A program made the translations under genes and the position numbers. A DNA stretch of 38,078 nucleotides. Source: Oceanobacillus sojae (GTDB lineage: Bacteria; Bacillota; Bacilli; Bacillales; Amphibacillaceae). Each line of letters opens with the position of its first letter. Within the stretch, counting starts at the first letter, position 1. Location of the stretch: the NCBI RefSeq assembly GCF_900162665.1, contig NZ_LT727810.1, positions 629 through 38,706 of the forward strand, read 5' to 3'. This document shows, one piece after another, positions 34,256 through 38,078 of this stretch. The notes under the pieces are model-generated. The model ran no database searches. It was not told where the DNA came from and worked only from the letters and a program-made list of their open reading frames with translations.

Positions 34256-35587
34256 TTGAAAAATATAGCAGTTGCCGGTACAGGTTATGTCGGTCTTGTG
34301 ACAGGTGTGTGTATGGCAGAGAACGGCCATAATGTAACATGTGTTGATATTGATGAACAAAAGGTACAAACAATGCGTGCCGGAATTTCTCCGATCTTTG
34401 AAGCAGGATTGGAAGAGTTAATGAAGAAGAATATTGAATCAGGAAAATTACACTTTACAACTGAATTTGCTGCTGCATATAAAGAAGCTGAAGCAGTGTT
34501 TATTGGCGTAGGTACACCAGAAAAAAAAGATGGTTCAGCCGATTTAAAATATATTGCTACAGTAGCTAAACAAGTGGCGGAATCCTTAGAAAAAGATTGT
34601 TTAGTTGTAATTAAATCAACTGTACCAGTCGGAACTAATGATAAAATAGAAAAATTTATCAATGATTTTCTTGTAAATGATGTAAGAGTAGAAGTAGCTT
34701 CTAATCCAGAATTTTTAGCTCAAGGATCAGCGGTAAAGGATACATTAGAAGCAGATCGTATTGTTATTGGTACAGAGAGTAAGTGGGCGGAAGAGATATT
34801 AACAAGTGTTTATAAACCATTTGGAATTCCGATTGTATCTGTAAATCGTCGCACAGCAGAAATGATTAAGTATGCTTCTAATGATTTTTTGGCGTTGAAA
34901 ATTTCTTATATGAATGATATTGCAAATCTTTGTGAGCTAGTAGGCGCAGATATTCAAGATGTTGCTAAAGGAATGAGCTATGATGACAGGATAGGTGATA
35001 AATTTCTGAATGCAGGGATTGGTTATGGAGGATCTTGTTTCCCGAAAGATACAAGCGCACTTGAATTTCTTGCAAGACAGCATGGATATGACTTGCGAAC
35101 AATAAAAGCAACAATTGATATTAATACGGAGCAAAAACTTAAGCTTTTTGAAAAAGCAAGACAACAGTTAATTACTTTTAATGGCATTAAAGTAGCAGTA
35201 CTTGGATTAACTTTTAAACCAGGTACAGATGACCTTCGTGAAGCTCCATCACTTGCAAATGTTCCGCTTCTTTTAGAACAAGGAGCGGATATTTATGCAT
35301 ATGATCCAGTTGGGGGAGATAACTTTAAAGAGTTCTATCCAGAAGGAAACCATAGCCAGGGAGAAATCACTTATGTTGATAACCCGGAGACTGCTTTAGA
35401 AGAAGCAAGTGTATGTTTTATTTTTACAGAGTGGGGAGAAATCAAAGCAATTACTCCAAAACGTTATAAAGATTTAATGCGTTCTCCATTAGTATTTGAT
35501 GGCAGAAATATTTATGGAGTGCAGGAAATGGCTGACAATGGAGTGGAATATCATTCGATTGGTAGGCCGTTAGTTAAGAATAAGTGA
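34256..35587 (+). CDS. ugd: UDP-glucose 6-dehydrogenase
   Basis: A 443-residue cytoplasmic enzyme oxidising UDP-glucose to UDP-glucuronate with two NAD+; TuaD is the teichuronic-acid version in B. subtilis. Rossmann motif VAGTGYVGLVTGVCMAENGH at the N-terminus, VGTPEKKDGSADL, KSTVPVGT, NPEFLAQGSAVKDTLEADRI, the central helix AEMIKYASNDFLALKISYMN, catalytic C261 in GYGGSCFPKDTSAL, and LGLTFKPGTDDLREAP in the UDP-binding domain. TTG 34256 is chosen because AGGAGGT ends 6 bases upstream; the longer frame from 34235 would put that site inside the gene. No glycosyltransferase is adjacent. It would supply glucuronate for an acidic wall polymer. Confidence 0.93.
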   Translation: MKNIAVAGTGYVGLVTGVCMAENGHNVTCVDIDEQKVQTMRAGISPIFEAGLEELMKKNIESGKLHFTTEFAAAYKEAEAVFIGVGTPEKKDGSADLKYIATVAKQVAESLEKDCLVVIKSTVPVGTNDKIEKFINDFLVNDVRVEVASNPEFLAQGSAVKDTLEADRIVIGTESKWAEEILTSVYKPFGIPIVSVNRRTAEMIKYASNDFLALKISYMNDIANLCELVGADIQDVAKGMSYDDRIGDKFLNAGIGYGGSCFPKDTSALEFLARQHGYDLRTIKATIDINTEQKLKLFEKARQQLITFNGIKVAVLGLTFKPGTDDLREAPSLANVPLLLEQGADIYAYDPVGGDNFKEFYPEGNHSQGEITYVDNPETALEEASVCFIFTEWGEIKAITPKRYKDLMRSPLVFDGRNIYGVQEMADNGVEYHSIGRPLVKNK

Positions 35588-35865
35588 ATAAATTGCTTTT
35601 TGTTGGACTAACATATGTGAATTAGATGTTATAATGCTGCTGGATTTTACTATATTTCGATAAAATAAAATTTGTTAGCTTTTTTCATAACCATGGGTTA
35701 AGAGAAGGAAGGTAAGTGCCGGATAATCCCTACCTACAATTTATAAACCACACATAAGATAATCTCCATAGAAAATAATTACGATGCGTGGAGAATCAGT
35801 GGAATGAATGTTGCCTCAAGGTGTTGAATATTGCGGGTTAAAGAGCCAGTACAATTAATAAGAAT

Positions 35866-35922
35866 AACCTCTTGTATAATGAAATTGTATGCAAAGTGCA
35901 TGACAATAGTATACAGGAGGTT
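35866..35922. repeat. 57-nt near-perfect stem-loop
   Basis: Outer arms AACCTCTTGTATA and TATACAGGAGGTT pair over 13 bp with one G-T or mismatch. Inside, ATTGT pairs with ACAAT and ATGCA with TGCAT around a 3-nt loop. There is no T run, so it is not an ordinary terminator; it could be a structured RNA, a protein site, or a miniature element. Confidence 0.55.
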
Positions 35923-36076
35923 TAGCAACTATTATAGATACCTGTTTATTCGCCACTTAATGATAAATATAATAAAGAATGATTTACTATTATTATAAAT
36001 TGTAGAAGGAACAATCTTAAATTTGCAGGGCAAATGAAAGATAAATTAGAATTGATTTATAAAATAGAATAGGATG

Positions 36077-36114
36077 GAAGACCCCTGATATACTTGTTAA
36101 TATCAGGGGTCTTC
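36077..36114. terminator. hairpin between ugd side and the leftward permease
   Basis: A perfect 15-bp stem (GAAGACCCCTGATAT at 36077-36091 with 36100-36114) and 8-nt loop. The T run is short on both sides, but the place, just beyond the permease stop, fits a terminator. Confidence 0.7.
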
Positions 36115-36142
36115 ATATGAGAATATCATATATATTACTTAA

Positions 36143-37612
36143 TCACTCATCCTTCTCAATCTCAACCTCTTCCTTCCCAAGAATATAATAATTCAATTCT
36201 TTATCAGGAATGTTCTTAATATCCTTACGCTTGATTAAATAAAAGATAATCCCCAAAACAACCCACGCAGCTAATGCAATTCTGGACTCAATCCCTAAAA
36301 ATGCCGGTGAACCCGGGATAAGCAGTAATCCAAGGAAGATAATACTGGCCACCATACCCAGGATGGCAACAATTTTTTTCCTGGGTGCTTCAATATGTTT
36401 TTTCTCATTAAACGTATGATCCTTTTTCATTTTGAATAACGTAAAAGCGGCATAACAGGTATAAAAATAAGCAATGGTTACACCGATGGAGGACATATCT
36501 ACGACCCACATCAATGCTTCTCTCCCAAACCATGGTGATAACATTGCAATGACTACTGCAAAAATGATACCCAGGCTTGGTGTGTTATATTTCAGATGAA
36601 GCTTAGAGAAGCCTTTTGGAATAAACTTAGCACGGGACATGGCGAATAAAAGTCGGCTGGATGAAATAATAAATCCATTCAGACCGGTAAAAATTCCCAT
36701 GGTCAATGCGACTGCAAGGATGGCCAGGCCTAAAGGTCCGAGCAGGTTTTCAATGATATAACCAGTTCCCCAGATGTGATTTTCTTCAACAACGCCCTCC
36801 CACGGACGAACCATGGAAGTAACAATAATCATTAAACTGTATAATGTTGCTGCTGCTAAAATAGCAAATACAATTAAACGGAATGCCTTACTGGATGGGA
36901 AATCAAATTCCTCTGCGGCCTGCGGGACATTATCAAAGCCGACATAAGCCCATGGGGCAATGGCGACGATAGATATAATGGCAGCAATTGCTGTTGTCTC
37001 CGGCGGGAACATTGGTGTAATATTGGAAAATCCTGCACTTGGCTGGATACCGACAAGAAGCAGCAGAATAAATATGGCTGCAATCATAACGATACAAAAA
37101 ACAAATTGCATGCTTCCTGACAAGGTTGTTCCTCTAATATTAAAAAATCCGAATACTGCAAGGACAATGGCTGCTACAAAAACTTCGGTCAAATAAACAT
37201 CCCAGCCGGCAATCTGATAGAGCGGGATGTTTTCAATAACTTTCGGAAAGATAAATTTAATCATAAGGGCAAATGCAGAGGCATTTAATGCAACAATACA
37301 GATGTATCCTAAAGTTAAAAACCATCCGGAAATAAAAGCGTGGGTTCTGCCCAGACTGACATAAGCATAAGCGAACTCACCACCGGAAACAGGGAAGCTC
37401 TTAATCAGGAACCCGTAACTGACAGCAATCAGAATCATCAGCAGTGCACCGATAAAGAAACCGATAATTACTCCAAGCGGTCCTGCTGTAGACATCCAGT
37501 TGATTGGCTGTACAAAAGCTCCCCAGCCAATCGCTGAACCTAAAGCAATCGCCCAGACCCAATGAGGCTTGAGTGTTTTCGTAAGCGTTTCTCTCTTTTT
37601 CACTTCTTTCAT
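36143..37612 (-). CDS. APC-superfamily amino-acid permease (paralogue of the gene at 27901)
   Basis: A 489-residue protein with the same helices and motifs as the gene at 27901: GSAIGWGAFVQPINWMSTAG, FPVSGGEFAYAYVSLGRTHA, SIVAIAPWAYVGFDNVPQAA, GIFTGLNGFIISSSRLLFAM. The two are alike from end to end, so this is a duplication inside 10 kb. ATG 37612 has GAGGAG upstream. The stop of the YtcJ-like amidohydrolase lies 15 bp before it, so the two form an operon; the transporter probably imports a substrate or product of that hydrolase. Confidence 0.88.
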   Translation of the reverse strand: MKEVKKRETLTKTLKPHWVWAIALGSAIGWGAFVQPINWMSTAGPLGVIIGFFIGALLMILIAVSYGFLIKSFPVSGGEFAYAYVSLGRTHAFISGWFLTLGYICIVALNASAFALMIKFIFPKVIENIPLYQIAGWDVYLTEVFVAAIVLAVFGFFNIRGTTLSGSMQFVFCIVMIAAIFILLLLVGIQPSAGFSNITPMFPPETTAIAAIISIVAIAPWAYVGFDNVPQAAEEFDFPSSKAFRLIVFAILAAATLYSLMIIVTSMVRPWEGVVEENHIWGTGYIIENLLGPLGLAILAVALTMGIFTGLNGFIISSSRLLFAMSRAKFIPKGFSKLHLKYNTPSLGIIFAVVIAMLSPWFGREALMWVVDMSSIGVTIAYFYTCYAAFTLFKMKKDHTFNEKKHIEAPRKKIVAILGMVASIIFLGLLLIPGSPAFLGIESRIALAAWVVLGIIFYLIKRKDIKNIPDKELNYYILGKEEVEIEKDE

Positions 37613-37627
37613 AAGCTAGACTCCTCG

Positions 37628-38078
37628 TTATTGGATTGGATTAGTTTCTAGATGGAAAATGGTTTCTCCATCTTTCAAAGTCTCCAAAACCTGTATATCT
37701 TTAATATCCATTTTATCTACTTTCAATGGATTTTTGTCTAATATTACTAAATCTGCCAATTTCCCTTCTTCTAGACTTCCTTTATAATCCTCCTCAAAAT
37801 ATTGATAAGCGGCATTAATAGTTACAGCCTTCAGTGCCTCATAGACACTGACACACTCTTCCGGTCCAATATCGACACCATTTCTGGTTTGCCTATTCAC
37901 TGCACACCAAATTGTATGCAGCATGTCCGGTTTCACGATTGGCGCGTCCTGGTGGAAGTTCACACATAGCCTGCGATCATATGCTGATCTTGCCGGGCTG
38001 ATACGCCGGCCCCGTTCTTCTCCAAGATTTTTGAGATGTACATCGCCCCAATAGTACGTATGCGCGATAAAGATAGAG
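37628..38078 (-). CDS. YtcJ-like metal-dependent amidohydrolase, C-terminal part (cut by window edge)
   Basis: The open frame continues to the right edge of the window. Visible residues: IAHTYYWGDVHLKNLGEERG, RRISPARSAYDRRLCVNFHQ, then DAPIVKPDMLHTIWCAVNRQ, TRNGVDIGPEECVSVYEALK and the final GSLEEGKLADLVILDKNPLK. This is the C-terminal third of the YtcJ family in the amidohydrolase superfamily; HQDAP carries the conserved metal/catalytic Asp. The ATG at 37963 is internal, since clear homology runs upstream of it to the edge. The gene is the upstream member of an operon with the permease at 36143. The substrate is unknown, probably an N-acyl or cyclic amide. Confidence 0.88.
   Translation of the reverse strand, partial: SIFIAHTYYWGDVHLKNLGEERGRRISPARSAYDRRLCVNFHQDAPIVKPDMLHTIWCAVNRQTRNGVDIGPEECVSVYEALKAVTINAAYQYFEEDYKGSLEEGKLADLVILDKNPLKVDKMDIKDIQVLETLKDGETIFHLETNPIQ

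Larger units (their letters stand above)
35588..36142. other. 555-bp intergenic region with a large inverted repeat
   Basis: No gene recognised. It contains the 57-nt stem-loop at 35866-35922 and the convergent terminator at 36077-36114. Frames of this region look random and have many stops. Confidence 0.5.

Overview
The window looks like a low-GC Gram-positive (Firmicutes) chromosome, most likely a Bacillaceae member of the Oceanobacillus/Virgibacillus type. This rests on strong AGGAGG ribosome sites, several TTG starts, and Bacillus-type wall genes (tagO, tagD, LytR-CpsA-Psr, mnaA, ugd, LytC-, LytD- and LytE-like hydrolases, YvrJ/DUF2922/DUF1659 small proteins). Genus is an inference. No rRNA, tRNA or CRISPR array was seen.

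Layout. 1-1120: remains of mobile elements (5' end of an integrase-like gene, 3' half of an IS21-type istB, N-terminal piece of an IS30-type transposase). 1380-12219: an accessory block of four YheC/YheD-type ATP-grasp proteins, two ATP-grasp proteins with a C-terminal acylphosphatase-like domain, one cyanophycin-synthetase-like ATP-grasp protein and one CapA-type protein. 12630-21873: two very large secreted wall hydrolases built from nearly identical 417-bp repeats (a LytC-like amidase and a LytD-like glucosaminidase). Between them lie a three-gene small-protein cassette (DUF1659, DUF2922, YvrJ) and a sigma-70-family gene. 22034-27610: tagO-like, LytR-CpsA-Psr ligase, tagD-like, and two more YheC/D paralogues. 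27901-38078: two paralogous APC permeases, a LysM-NlpC/P60 endopeptidase, nagA, an mnaA gene with a broken 3' end, ugd, and the C-terminal part of a YtcJ-like amidohydrolase cut by the window edge.

How the genes may work together. TagO starts a lipid-linked wall polymer, MnaA and Ugd supply ManNAc and glucuronate donors, TagD supplies CDP-glycerol, and the LCP protein attaches the polymer to peptidoglycan. The nine ATP-grasp enzymes plus CapA are placed as if they make or attach an amino-acid or peptide part. By analogy with the teichuronopeptide of alkaliphilic bacilli (whose TupA is an ATP-grasp protein) and with CapA of poly-gamma-glutamate systems, I propose an ATP-grasp-dependent peptide-modified surface polymer. 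That function is inference. Two YheC/D proteins end in a coiled coil plus an S-W-K-(L/V)-T-G-x-L-R-K motif resembling one I recall from polysaccharide glycosyltransferases, which fits a surface-polymer role better than a spore-coat role.

Regulation visible in sequence: SigD-like promoters of matching geometry precede both giant hydrolases, and exact WalR-type boxes lie before the LCP gene and between the LysM-NlpC gene and nagA.
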